Shown piece by piece: positions 1-12,053 of a stretch of DNA of 64,000 nt. Numbering within the stretch: the first letter of the stretch is position 1; the number at the start of each line of letters is the position of its first letter. The DNA comes from Scatophagus argus. Lineage: Eukaryota > Chordata > Actinopteri > Scatophagidae. The position numbers and the translations under genes were made by a program. The stretch lies in contig NC_058504.1 in NCBI RefSeq assembly GCF_020382885.2, positions 4,541,019 through 4,605,018 on the forward strand, in the 5' to 3' direction. Under the pieces are notes generated by a model. That model searched no databases. It was not told where the DNA came from and worked only from the letters and a program-made list of their open reading frames with translations.

Positions 1-391
1 CTTGCAATACTGACTCAAAGATGATTTGTTTAAAAAAAAAAAAAGTATCCATGTACAGGTTGTGCAATAAAAAACAATGAGAAATTTCCACAACTAAAAA
101 CAAATGTTTCTTTCACGAGATAAAAGTATACTATGGCATAGTGTACGCTGAAGTGTTAGCACAAACCAACAGAGGAGCTGCTCTGCCAGTGACACATGGG
201 CGATGACTGTGTCTAAAAAGGCCAAATATGGTCCAAAACAGATGTGACCTAGACAGAAGCAACAATAAAATCAAAGGTTTTGAAGCTTGACCTCTTTAGG
301 CTCCAAGCAGCCCTGATGGAACAAACAACCAACCTCTGTAATTCCTATGGCCTGAAAGCAGTAATCATACGCTCTCATCTGGGGTCAAAGG
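1..391 (-). other. irf2: irf2 3' untranslated region (partial)
   Basis: Sequence downstream (on the minus strand) of the irf2 stop codon at 392-394. No minus-strand AATAAA is visible in these 391 bases, so the transcript probably continues past the left edge of the window. The assignment is inferred from position only. Confidence 0.6.
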
Positions 392-1204
392 TCAGGAGGA
401 AGTGACATCAGACGTTTTCATAATGACACTTGCTCGCATCTCATGAGTATGGCTGGCTGCTGCAGAGTTCTGGCCGTAGGCCGGCGTCCAGCTGTCAGTG
501 TGGTAGCTGATGAGGGGGGCCGGGTCCCGTGTACTGGTCACCTTGAAGTTGGGCTTGCTCGTGCTGACGAAGGTGGCCATGCCAGGAAGAGAGCATGTGG
601 GAACCCTGAGAACTGATGTGCTGCATTCCCGCCTCCAGAGTTCACTGGCTCCCTGTGGAAACAACGAAAATGGAGATGCAGAAGAAGAAGGTAAGGAATC
701 TGCACAAGCCCACGAAACAAAACACACCAAAAAAAAAGCCAAGAGCCAAAAGCGCTGTGGCTGAAACTGTACGGGACTACAAAGGAACACAGAGCTAAAT
801 CAACGCTTCTGTGATGCCGTCTGTGTTCTTGTTCATTACATTCTTCACAAGCTGTGCACTTTGAATGCACTGCATATAAAAAAACATGTCCATTTAATGA
901 GTCAACACTAGCAAAAGACTGCATTTTGCCACCCACCCTTGACGTGGATAATTGCAGACCATCAGAGTGTGAAATATAATTTTACTGCTACTCTTACTTT
1001 TTAAAATAATGTTTCTCTAAATCCTGATGCAGAGCTGAAACTCAATGACCGGGTTAGGGGAAGAGCGACCAGTTTGAAATCTTTGGCCTCCATGTAGTCG
1101 GCTGTGACTTGGGTCATTTTCAGTGCGATAAAGGGGCAACTGGGCATGCTTGTAATTGTACAAATAAAAAAAGTGCAATATCTGCTGGCTTCCCTTTGAA
1201 CACG

Positions 1205-1237
<33 letters not shown>

Positions 1238-4200
1238 CTCCATTCTCTGCAGCACAGAGGCCTTCAGTGTTGACAGTCCATTACTTGTAAAGTGTAACCA
1301 ATCAGACTGTGATGTGGGCAGGACACTGAGTGAGACTACAGAGAGTGTTTATATAGATCTTATTTGTTTACTCTCATTCTTATTTACATTTTCACTGCTT
1401 GTCTATATTTTCCCATTTTAAGTTTTTTTTTTTTTAAATGAGGGTTGTAGTCATCGCGTGTGTGTATACATGTTATCGTGTATTTAGGCAATTTTGAGAG
1501 CAATTTTGAATTGATACTGAATTGACAGGCAGCTTCGTCTGAGTCAGTGTAACACATTTTTAAATTAATTTAACCACAACACTTTTTTTCACCTTCAGTT
1601 ACTAAAATATGTCTACATTACAGCACTTCAGAACACTCAACAGTGTGTGTGTGTGTGTGTGTATGTGTGTGTGTGTGTGTGTGCGTGTGTGTGTGTGCAT
1701 GTGCACAGGCATGTGTTTGCTGTGGGTACAAAGTATTACAAAGGACAACCTCACATCACACTGTTAATGTTTTACAGCAACAGTTCCTGACAAGTCCCGC
1801 CCTTTTCTCAGTCTCTTGCAACATTACAGGAAGAACGAGCGCACACAAGCACAAGCACACACACACACACACACCCTGCTACTGCAGTAAGATTACAACA
1901 GGTAAAAACCTGTTCTGGAGCAGTTAATAATTCATTCATCATGCTCACCTCTGTGTGTATCACTCACCTCTTTGCCGTCTTCTATGTCGCTGTCTGTGTC
2001 GCTGCCTGTGGAAACAAACACACATTAAAACAGTTTACAAATTAATATTCAGGAAATTACTATTTTGCAATAAGCTATCCTTTAATCACATGCATTAAGG
2101 AGGAAGACAAAAAGAGAATATGCAGAGCAGGAGAAAGAGTTCAACCAAACTTTCATTTTAAATCAGAACAAACATACTGACAAGAGCTGGATCCAACAGC
2201 GAATTTAAACAGAGCAAACATTTGGACACAATGGGACGATTAAATGATTATGTTTAATTAAGTAAAAGTAAATAAAATGGTTTAATGATTTCAGGTAGGA
2301 GCCTGGCCCTCCAAGTCATGGTAGCGACAGAGAAAAATCAAAAAAATTCATCGTATACAGAGGACAGATGGAATAACTACAACTGTAAACTGGTTGAGCC
2401 ACCTCTGCCTGAATGACTGCTTATGAAAGAGAGAAGATGGACCAAAATATTTAGACGTCACCCTGTTTAGTTTGAGCCTGTAAGGCTGGAGATCTCCACG
2501 ACAGCAGGAGCACCCTTCATATTGTACTTAACGCTCATCCTGAAAAAGCCTAATGGCATCACTGCTCAGAGTCCTGATCATCTTTTATGTTTGACATCTA
2601 GAGCTGCCTTGCCCATGTTGTTCCTCACTTAAGATAAGATCTGGGGCCTGTAATGCAGAAGATGCCGCTTAAGGTGGATGATGTGATGTGCAATGTTTTT
2701 ATGCTTGCTCTTCAAAATGAACACCAATTCAGAATCAGAATTCCTTTATTAATCCCTGGAGGGAAATTCTTGAAAGCGTCTGTAACAGGCTGCACACGTA
2801 TCGACGCATGCGCACTGACCTCTAATCTAAACCAAATAACAACAGCGTACAGTAATCACTTCGTGCTCTTTTTCACTGTGGTAGAGTGACTGTTTCTGCA
2901 CTAACTAACTCATACTCCTTCTCACAACAAAATGTGATGCAGGTGTGTGTGTGTTGTCTCACCACAGCAAGAAGACACAGGGGAGATTTGTAGTGGGTAC
3001 GAGTGGGAGGAGCTAACAGTCTGCTCTTCGTTCTCAGTGGTCACTTCAATTGTCTGACAGACAAATGGCAGCTGCTCACTGGTGATCACATGATCTTCTA
3101 CCGAACTGTTAATGGCTGCGAATGGAAGCGCGTGGAAAGATCTAGTTAATATGTCTTATACGTTTCTATGTTATATGTTCAAGTTAAGAACAAGCAAACA
3201 ACCAGACTGACAGGAGCATTATAATGTAACCAGCAACATATCGTCAACTCGATAGCCACGAATTGTTAACAAAGATGACTGTCGTAGTACCTGAGGCTCG
3301 GTCCGTCACTGTAAGCTCTACCGTTTCCTGCTTGATCACTTCCTGTTTGGTTCTGTCCTGTGTGGTGTAGTCAACAGGCCCACCATGAGCATCAGCAAAA
3401 GTCCTGTCTGGAGAAGGAGAAGCTGCCTGATGGCAGAGAGGAGAAAGAAAAAGATATATGATTACAGAGGATAGATGTGATCAAGGACGGTCAACCTTTT
3501 CAGTCAGACTTATAATAACATAAAACTAACCAGCCCATTTAAACATAGTATCCTCAGTATCACAACTTCATTACATTTTAGCTGTGCTAATGAGAAGCTA
3601 ATAAAACAGCTGGGATACAGTGATGCAGTGCATAACACTTTATTCTAAATGAGGCCATGACAGGATACAAAGATGACACGAAGCATTTCAGGCATGTAAA
3701 CACACAAATTAGTGAATAACTTTGCAGACGTCAGAGACTCAAGTCTAACTCATTCTCCATCACTAGAGAGGGGAAAAACCACTCAGTATCAGAATGAAAA
3801 GCGGTGCCAGAATTGATTAGGTATCGATGAAATCGTAATAATTCCCATCCCTACTGATCAAAACACGCTGAACTATGAGCCAAATATATAAAGTACGTAA
3901 TTTTTAACATTTCTGACTCTATTACTGACAAAATTTTTCATTATTTCTTAAATTAAGTACCATGAGAAAGTTTCCAATGATTTTATTTAAGTACACTTAA
4001 GTATATTTTAGGATATTTAGTTTTCCTATATGCTCAGCATTGAATTTAAATGTCAAATCAAGTATAGGCTACAGAAAGGTTAAAATAAAATCAGTAAATG
4101 TTTTTTGCATCTTTCGGCTGACTCTTTAAAGCAAAAAGCCAAACAACAGGGGGTTGCAGCCACTAATTTAACTCGTGAGCGAAATGGGGAAGTAAAGCTT

Positions 4201-6851
4201 AGTTACTACACCGACTCTGGGAAATGTCTGCAAAATGATTGCTAGATTCCCTGTTAATTCATCTGTTCAGCACTGACTAAGATTTTTTTGGCTCTGCTTT
4301 GGAATCGCAGGATCATCGAATATTTCTGTGTTGCGTCACATCACTGAGTTACCAAGAGAAGCTGAGTGAGAACTCAGGTGTTCCAGGTAACCAGAGGCAC
4401 ATTTTCCTTTTGTGACATGAAGACATTTGCGAATAACCTCCTTAAGGGATTTTTTTTTCTTATGCAATCACTACCTTATGCAAATGTTTTGTGTTTCACA
4501 CCCTATAAAGACAAAAACATCCAGGCAGGGAGTTGGGCTCTGCCCCTGACTTCCAGCGAAAGGAAATCAAGATGCTTCAGCATACCAAGACATGTTGGAC
4601 AATGCTATGCTTCCAACTTTGCGGCAACAGTTTGTTGAAGGCCCTTTTCTATTCCAGCATGACTGTGCCCCAGTGCACAAAGCAAAGCTCCATAAAGACG
4701 TGGTTGGATGAGTTTGGTGTGGAAGAACTTGACTGGCCCACACAGAGCCCTGACCTCAACCCCATCCAACACCTTTGGGATGAACTGGAACGGAGATTGT
4801 GAGCCAGGACTTTTGGTCCAACATCAGTGTCTGACCTCACAAATGCTCTACTGCATGAATGGGCACAAATTCCCACAGAAACACTCCGACATGTTGTGGA
4901 AAGCCTTCACAGAAGAGTGGAAGCTGTTAGAGCTGCAAAGCTGTCTGTGTGTTTAGAATGTGTCTGTTGGTGCTACGGTCAGGTGTCCCAATACCTTTGT
5001 CTGTACAGTATGTGTAAAAAAGCATTTACATTTTTATCTACCTCTTTAGTTCCCTTGGGCCTCCCCTCCTTGTCTGTCTTCTTCTTTCCTAATTGGATAT
5101 ACAGACAGAAACACACCTATCACGAATTTAAAAGCCACAATATATTTGACAAGTGTCTTAATACCGCAAATGTGGCATTTAAAAAAAAAAAACCTTTCAA
5201 CAGAAACAGTCGTCCAAAAGTTGCTAACCACACTTGGTTTGTTGAGGCTCGGCAGCAGTGCTCACCTTTCTTCAGGCTTCTCTCGGAGGAGGAGAGCATC
5301 TTATATACTCTGAAGGCATTAGTTCCCTTTTTGATGCTTTTATCCTTCACCTCCTCGATGTCCGGCAGGCTGTTCATAGCACAGCGAAAGTTAGCCTTCC
5401 ACGTCTTGGGATCTGGACGGTCTATGCCTGGCTGGTATTTACCTACACATACACAGAAATGGAAAATCACACAAGACTGACCAAGTTGTTATTTATTACT
5501 ACAGATGACCTACCATCATTTCCCAGGTAAATAATGATTCAATGATGATCATTATTACGCTTGCATTTACTCACTGCTCTGCTGCTTATACAAAATTAGA
5601 ATTTTTTTTGTTTTTTTTCATGTGCGTTTGTTGGGTATAACACATCATATCCAATTTAGTATTATTATTAACTATTTGATACTATTATTTAATTTGACAG
5701 CAGCTACTAAAATAATACTTTTATTTCAAAGAATTAAAAGACGTTTAAAAACATTTTAACCCTGTAAGTATATCTAGTTCTGCGAATTTGCTTGCTAAGA
5801 AAAATAAGTCATGAATACATTTAATGCTGCGACATCCATTTATGGTCACACAGCCGCATGCAGCTAGTGACAACTGATATCCACAATGAGTTATGTGTGG
5901 ATGCGCTCCAGCTGATTTCTAAGAGGTTGATTTCAGCTGCACCTAAAATGGAAGACCGAAAATGAAGCAATATTTCCCACTGACAATTTCGGCATCCTCG
6001 TCTCGAGAACCGAGCTGATTTTCCCGTGGCCTGTCTGAACGGGACACTCCAGCAACTTGTTTATTTTGATTTCTTACCTAAAAGTAATACACAACTTGAA
6101 ACTGTCTTTAATTTTAGACAGAAGTGCTGTGGTGCCTGTTAAGCATGAATATGAAAACCACTGAAAAGAAGAAGCAGGGAGTGTACGGTGTAGATCTGTT
6201 TGTTACCGGTATGTATGGCCCATCGCATGAAGAGCGGAGCGTCTTTCTCCAGGTCCCAGCCATGACGCGCTGCATGCATCCACGGGATTTGGAAGATCCT
6301 CTTTTCCTAAAGACATTTACATTTTTTTCAGCTCTTGAACTATAACACATTAGTGTGTGTTGGGGCTGAACAATCAATTGGAAATCTTAACGAAATCCAG
6401 TTCTGACCGATAAATCACATTTTCGCCACAATCACGATATGAACATTTGTATATGAGCATTCACAGCATTTGGCCAATCAGATGAATCTCGCCTTGGATT
6501 AATTGGCGTCAATGCCACGGCGATGGCGAGGAGGAGGGAGAGTAGAGCTAATGCGGGCACTGCGAGATCTGTTTCAAAAGGCATATTGTGCACACAATAT
6601 TGAACAACATTGCAGATTTTTTTTGAATCATGCAGGCCTACTGATATGCCAAAGTAAAACACTAAATATAATATTGTATAGAAAAAAAAAAAATCACATA
6701 ATCATTGTTACATTAATTTCCAGTCAGAATAAACAGCAAGGACAGTTTGCACTAAAATCATGACTCTTAAGGTACTTGCAATATCTGCCAAAATAACTGT
6801 GACATGGCTTTGTTTTGCATTCAGCCCTCGTGTCTATGTGTCTACATGTCT

Positions 6852-6884
<33 letters not shown>

Positions 6885-6992
6885 AACATATCAGGGTACA
6901 CTTACTTCGTTAACCCATTTGAGCCCTGGTATCTGACAGGAGTTGATCTGCTCCTCCAGCCATGGCCGCATCCTCATTCTCTCGACTGGCAT
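392..6992 (-). CDS. irf2: Interferon regulatory factor 2, 8 coding exons
   Basis: Nuclear transcription factor that binds ISRE/IRF-E sites, classically antagonising IRF1. Coding exons (5' to 3' on minus): 6906-6992, 6207-6306, 5266-5442, 5042-5088, 3291-3426, 2963-3115, 1968-2005, 392-652. They total 999 bp, giving 332 aa (human about 349), with GT/AG borders and continuous phase. The N-terminus [18 protein letters not shown] is nearly identical to mammalian IRF2. The DNA-binding domain fills about residues 1-115 and shows the family tryptophan repeat (RPWL, LKWV, IPWM, HGWD, MRWA, KTWK) and the helix segment [19 protein letters not shown]. Exon 5 is short and lysine-rich. The middle holds KQEV..KQET and [10 protein letters not shown], and the C-terminus LPGMATF...[11 protein letters not shown], all IRF2-specific. 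The start is the ATG in the first DNA-binding exon, six bases after its acceptor. Intron 5 carries a Tc1 remnant. IRF1 is excluded by the C-terminal matches. Confidence 0.95.
1207..1236. repeat. (CA)n microsatellite
   Basis: About 15 uninterrupted CA units within the last irf2 intron. Confidence 0.95.
1643..1697. repeat. (TG)n microsatellite, imperfect
   Basis: About 27 TG units with single TA and CG interruptions, in the last irf2 intron. The Cys/Val-rich reading frame across it is a by-product of the repeat. Confidence 0.95.
2731..2772 (-). repeat. Retroposon 3' tail fragment (Rex/L2-like)
   Basis: On the minus strand this reads as the tail motif of fish non-LTR elements: an AATTTCCCTCCAGGGATTAATAAAGG-like ending that runs into GAATTCTGATTCTG. 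It lies in an irf2 intron. Family assignment rests on recognition of the tail only. Confidence 0.5.
4500..5035 (+). pseudogene. Tc1/mariner-like transposase remnant
   Basis: On the plus strand, opposite to irf2, a reading frame from about 4533 encodes the C-terminal part of a Tc1-type transposase. It shows [16 protein letters not shown], the catalytic-region signature [19 protein letters not shown], then after an in-frame TGA at 4800-4802 the continuation [20 protein letters not shown] and RRVEAV. In Tc1 elements the last acidic residue of the DDE/D triad lies close to SPDLNPIEHLW; here the E of IEHLW is Q. The upstream two thirds of a transposase, with the first catalytic aspartates, was not found. 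The element is a truncated fossil within irf2 intron 5, ending with Tc1-like terminal sequence near 4981-5010. Confidence 0.8.
6854..6882. repeat. (GT)n microsatellite
   Basis: About 14 GT units in irf2 intron 1, some 24 bases beyond the donor of the first coding exon. Confidence 0.95.
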
Positions 6993-8418
6993 CGTGTCCT
7001 GTAAGCAAACACAGAGGACCACTGAATCCATTTTGTGTCTGACTGTGAAGTTAAAACTCCTGCGCACGTTCACTGACTCGCTTTACAATTTGTGTTGTAA
7101 AGAACAGATATCATCAAATAATAAAAATAAAAGGAAACAAGAAAACAGGAAGAACTAATAGGAGACAATCAATATCATTTTTTAATATATTTATCAATGG
7201 ATTTATTTTTAATGAGTGCAATCTCCTGCCACATTTGACTGAAGAGCAGGGTTGCGTGATCCATGCAGTCTGATGTGATCAAAGTCCGGTGGGCCTGATC
7301 CACCAGCCTGACACTCCCTGTTCACGGTGCTGTGAGCCAACACATTGCGTCGTGGCATGACAGAGAGCACCATAACAGGTCAAACAGGGTGACATGGCAC
7401 GCCATCAAATACAAAATATCATCCCTTAACAGCCACAGGTTTGAAACTTCCAGCTGCATCCGGCTCGCTGCTCTGTGAAACACTGCAGACAGTACAAAGA
7501 GGACGACTGCAGCACAGCATCATACGCTCTTATGTTACTATGGCCAGCATAAGCTTGGAAAGCTTAAATAACAGACTGTGTGGCAGTTAAATACGGTGAC
7601 TGCTTATGGCTGCGTTAGTGAGGGGAAAAAATAATTAGCAAAGATGAGGACACGCTGTTAACTTGGTGTCAAACCAACACATCTAGTTATAAAAGCTATG
7701 TGGAAACGTGTTTTTCTTTTTCTGATTGCACATTGAGACACATTTACTATCCTTGGTTAACCAAAAAGCGAGCAAACTGTATTAACAGCCAGGTTACGTG
7801 AAAAACATGAACAACGCACGCATGTATGACTACTAAACCCTGACATTACTCACAAACTCTGAGCGTACATGTGCGCTTACAAAACATATTCAAGTTCAAG
7901 AAAGTAACGATTTTAGTGTGATGTGTGTTAAAAAATGACTTGTCCTGCTTACTGACAACCACCGTCAACGCAACACACATTTAAGCTGTAAAGCAGGGTA
8001 AGTTAGCTGTAAGTTAAAAAAAATGTACTTCTTACTGTATTAACACATGCACGGAGGCCTGAACACAACAATATTCACAAGTCGGTCCATTTCTCCTCAA
8101 ATAACCAAATACGGCTAAAAGCTGCACTCGTTTAGCATTAATTCAAACTAAAAAAAATCCATTCCCTCTCACACTACATGTTAGAAAATTCAACATATGC
8201 CAGGTTTTCGCCATAATACCGCCCTGACCTTTGGTAAATATTAGGAACAGGTTTATTTGGGATTCAAGTTTGATTTAGCAACAGGGGTCACGTAAAGTTT
8301 AGCGCGGTTTGTTTGTCTGCTAGCGTGCTGACCCAAAAACAACCGAGCCAAAAGTGAAAATAAACGCCGTAGCTAGTCAACGAACGCGAAGAAAAACTAC
8401 AGTACTACTTTCACTTAC

Positions 8419-8840
8419 ACAGCGAGCTAAAGATCCGTCATGTCGTCCTGTAGGAAGTCTGTGTGCCGTGAGCGCAAGTCAGCAGCGTTAATATGCGGAA
8501 ATAAAATGTTACCTGTTCAGTTTGGACGGCCTGTGGCTTCACAATCCTGCTGACAGAATAACAAGCGCAGCCGAAGTTGGACAAGTTAATGTATTTGTGG
8601 TTTTAAGTGGAAAAGGGAAAGCGTGGCCGTCGTTTATTTCTGTTTCTGTGTCCAGACCGAAAGCAAAACAACGGCTGGCTCGGGAAGTGGGGGCTCGAGC
8701 TGGAAATCCCCCTCCTCCTCTCGTGCTCTCGCTTTGGGTCGATCTCGAGCAACGTCGCGGAAGTCTCTCGGCCGCGTGCGCGCTCCCCAAGAGAAACTCG
8801 CCACGAAGACGGCTCACTCTGTTCCAATTTCTCGTTACAT
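8419..8840 (-). promoter_or_regulatory. irf2: irf2 noncoding first exon and CpG-rich promoter
   Basis: A strong minus-strand donor, CTGT|GTAAGTGA, puts an exon end at 8419. The region to about 8840 is richer in G+C and CpG than its surroundings (many CG dinucleotides at 8690-8830). The first coding exon has an acceptor at 6999-7000 just before its ATG, so an upstream noncoding exon is required. The transcription start itself is not resolved. Overlapping open frames here are by-products of GC-rich sequence. Confidence 0.55.
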
Positions 8841-8944
8841 CGAAGCTCTACACACAAACCTCTTCTCGGGCTTCATTTATTCGGCACAGTGATTTACATA
8901 CACGTCGATGTAAACGCACCAGTTTCTGCATTTGTTGTTCCTAA

Positions 8945-11870
8945 ATAGATGTTACGTTGTTGCCCTGAAACGTCTAAATAAAATTAGCTGTGTGAATAGA
9001 TGATACAATGGCTACATTGTGTAGTTCCTCTGAACACTCATCTATGCAATTTGATTGAAGGACCTTGTCGTGCCAGTTAGAAATAATAAATTGGTAGATT
9101 GCACAACCGACGCTCAAAATGACTAAACACTGTAACAGTCCTATGGTTTTGTTGGGAAAGCTCGTCACAGATTTTAGTTAATATTTCAGCTTGGTGACTT
9201 CAATCCTTATCTACATCTTTGGGTGTTCTTGATTAGTTTGTTTTATGATTTGTATGTGGCTTGGCTGCTGAACCGACACAATTACCGACACAATTATCTA
9301 TTACGATTAATTATTCCCCGGTTTCCCTTTTTTATGCTTTCCACTTTAACCTCAGAGACTCAACTACAGGCTGAGAAACATAGCTGATGCTCCACCTGTA
9401 CACAGCTAAAATACTGTGACAAAATACTACTAATACATGTCATTAAAACATGTAAGCTTGAGCAGCACCGAATTGTTTGCTTTAAAAATATAGACGATCT
9501 TTGGGCTGGATTTCATTTTCACTTCCTCTGGGCTGTCTCCGCCTCTCCTCCTCCCCCCATCCATCCGCTTTCTGTGCGGTTGACGCTGGAAACGAAACTA
9601 GAAACTTTAGGCAAGTACGTGAATGTGTACGTGTGTGTGCATGTGGTTAAACATCCATTCTGCATTTATTTGGAATACGCAGATTTTCACTTATTTGTCT
9701 CTTGTCTTATTTGTCTTATTGAATTGAGTTGTGTAACAGTAATATAAAGGCATTAATATATTACAAAAAATGTGAATTTGTAGTATTCTATTGTTAAAAC
9801 CAAAGCTCCATTAGACTAATTCTTATATATAGATTTCTAATTTTTATACTGTCTAATAATATGAATTTATCTAACTGCAAACACAATGCACGAAAAGCGG
9901 CTATTCAAGCTCTAAGCTGCAGGATGTTAGAATATGATCATGAAATGTGTGCAGTTTCTGCCTGTCTGCTTACGTCAAAGAGAAAACAGCTTTTGAAAAA
10001 TGAAGGAATGGAAAGTATGATGTTTGAAAAGCACTCTAATTTACTACTTACAACTGAAAGATGTGTAAAGTGTGTCAGGTGGCAGTTTGCAACAGTCACT
10101 GCTGATAACTGCACATGGCCATAAGGGTTATCTCTTTCTGACACATACGTATGCACACACACACACACTAATGGAGCTGAGGACTGGGAGGAATCTAATA
10201 AACCAATCTAACAACAAAATTGATGGGCCAAAAACAAAAGCAGATAAACAGGCCAATAGGAACATTAAGAAGAAGAGAGACAGTCATGCTCTGCATCATA
10301 CCCTTGTTCAAATCATCGAGATACACAGAAACTTGACAGCTGGAATGAATCTTGGCACCACACTGTCTGCAAAGACAGACGCCACGTGGAAAGCCTTACA
10401 TGTCTGTATTTTAACCGTCCAAATGGTCCAATCTGTGCACGAGGGGTTAAGACAAGCAGAATTTCAGTTCCTGGAAGAGAGCATAATTTGAAAGACTGCT
10501 GATTCATTAAAGGCTCTCTGAAATACACTGAGTGTTGCTCTGGCTCCCTCTAGTGGTTACATATGCACATGGCTCCCCTAACTTTCAAAACAATCCTCAT
10601 AAACTGTTAATCATTAATATTAACAATGTCTGATGATATTTCAAATCAAAGTACATAACAGGCTCAGTGCAGCATCGATTAATATTGGTGTACAGCCAGA
10701 AATTTACTTTAGTTCTAATCCTGGATTTTTTTTCTTTAAAAAGCAGCCTTCATTACATGAAATAAATGTCAAATCTTTGATGCATTGCTTTAAATCTCTT
10801 TCTTTTAACTCCAGTTATCCTTTTGCGAGTAGACTAAAATTAAAACAAATTCTCGGCCAAAGGAGCAGCTTTGCAAGTGAGTGCAACAGTATGAAAGTCT
10901 TGCTGAGGGTTTATTTCAATGCCACTTTGATCATGCTGCCCCCTTGTGGTACAGGAGGTCTCCGCACGCACACATGAATGAGAAATTGTGAAAAATGTTA
11001 AACTGCCATGTAAAAATAATAGTAATAATCTCATTTAAGTAAACCTTATTTTGCCCGAATTAATTTCTGTTTGCTCCCATCCACATACAGTGAACAGTAA
11101 TGAGCACCGTAATAACTTTATCCTGCCTCCATTCTCCTTGTGACTGACTAGCAGACAGACTGAAGACAAAAACAGTCAATCAGAAATTGTCTACTTGAAA
11201 ACACCTCATTTTCTGTGCTGAAATTATCCAATTGCAATTCAGTGTTTAGACAAAAATGTACTGCCAAAGTCTTGAAGACCTGTCATTTTACCTTTTCCCA
11301 CAGTGCAAATAAAATTTGATGTTATTGTTTTTATACTCAACAATGTGATTGGATGTGATGACTGAGAGACTACAGCCTTGTATTTACTTATTATTACCAA
11401 ATACATCTACAGTGCTTAAAATCAACTCTTCTTAAAGTCAAAACAACATCTCCAGATGTCCAGAGGCAATGACAGTTGCTGTGTAGTAGTACATAAGTAA
11501 TACCTCAACAGAACTACACCAGCAACTACACCACCTACAGCAGAGCAGCAGAGCAGCAGAGCTACGACCATCACAAAAAAATAAAGTGCGTCACTCTGGA
11601 TATTCTACAATTGCACTCACATTTAGAGTATTCATCACTGGCCTGAGCATTATTATTGCTGTGTTGGTAGATTCACAATCTGCACACTACATAAACATAA
11701 CTGCATTATTTTAATAGACTGCGTTCAGCTCCAGAAGTCTGTTTTGGGCTTTGTGCTTGTGCATTTATTGCACAGCATTCAGACAAGTTGTGGAAGGTTC
11801 ACGAGCTGTTGATCCGATGAACATGTAGTATGTTTGTGAGGTAAAAAGAGAATGGGATAGAGTTCCAGTG
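8945..11870. other. irf2-casp3 intergenic region
   Basis: Mostly AT-rich sequence with no recognisable gene on either strand. It contains a GAAAC array at 9588-9605 and short low-complexity stretches such as an AGCAGAGC run near 11535-11560. Small open frames (for example 9861-10124 and 10072-10491 plus) have no recognised family. Confidence 0.6.
9588..9605 (+). promoter_or_regulatory. Candidate IRF-binding (ISRE-like) site
   Basis: Three hexamer units in a row, GGAAAC GAAACT AGAAAC, contain the IRF core AANNGAAA at 9590-9597. The site lies about 0.7-1.2 kb upstream of the irf2 first exon, in a locally pyrimidine-rich stretch. Binding is inferred from the motif only. Confidence 0.4.
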
Positions 11871-11873
11871 CCT

Positions 11874-11879
11874 TTTATT
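11874..11879 (-). terminator. casp3: casp3 polyadenylation signal
   Basis: TTTATT on plus is AATAAA on minus, about 175 bases past the casp3 stop codon. This is a normal spacing for a short 3' UTR. Confidence 0.65.
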
Positions 11880-12053
11880 TTTCTGTAAAAACATAATGAT
11901 CAACACCAACATGTTTCCCAGAGGACTACACTTAATGTGTAGTAATGACAGTGCATTCAAATTAACAAGATTTGGTCACAGGGAGCAGAAATCAGATTAT
12001 CTGCTTTAGACAGAAACTGGCAAATGGTTAAAAAAAAAAAAAGGTTTCTTGAT

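Noticed and set aside
382-394. GGGTCA A AGGTCA, a perfect DR1 nuclear-receptor motif (plus strand)
   Set aside because: It overlaps the irf2 stop codon and adjacent 3' UTR, far from any promoter in the window. A chance match of short degenerate half-sites is likely.
1643-1927. Cys/Val-rich and His/Thr-rich open frames at CA/TG tracts (also 6804, 30414, 55343, 55587)
   Set aside because: They are translations of dinucleotide microsatellites.
4827-5480. 217-aa plus-strand open frame
   Set aside because: It is the tail of the Tc1 remnant reading on through noncoding DNA and antisense to irf2 exons 4 and 5, not a gene.
8522-8948. Overlapping 84-140-aa frames on both strands
   Set aside because: GC-rich promoter sequence lacks stops by composition. 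No family is recognised in any frame and they overlap the irf2 first exon.
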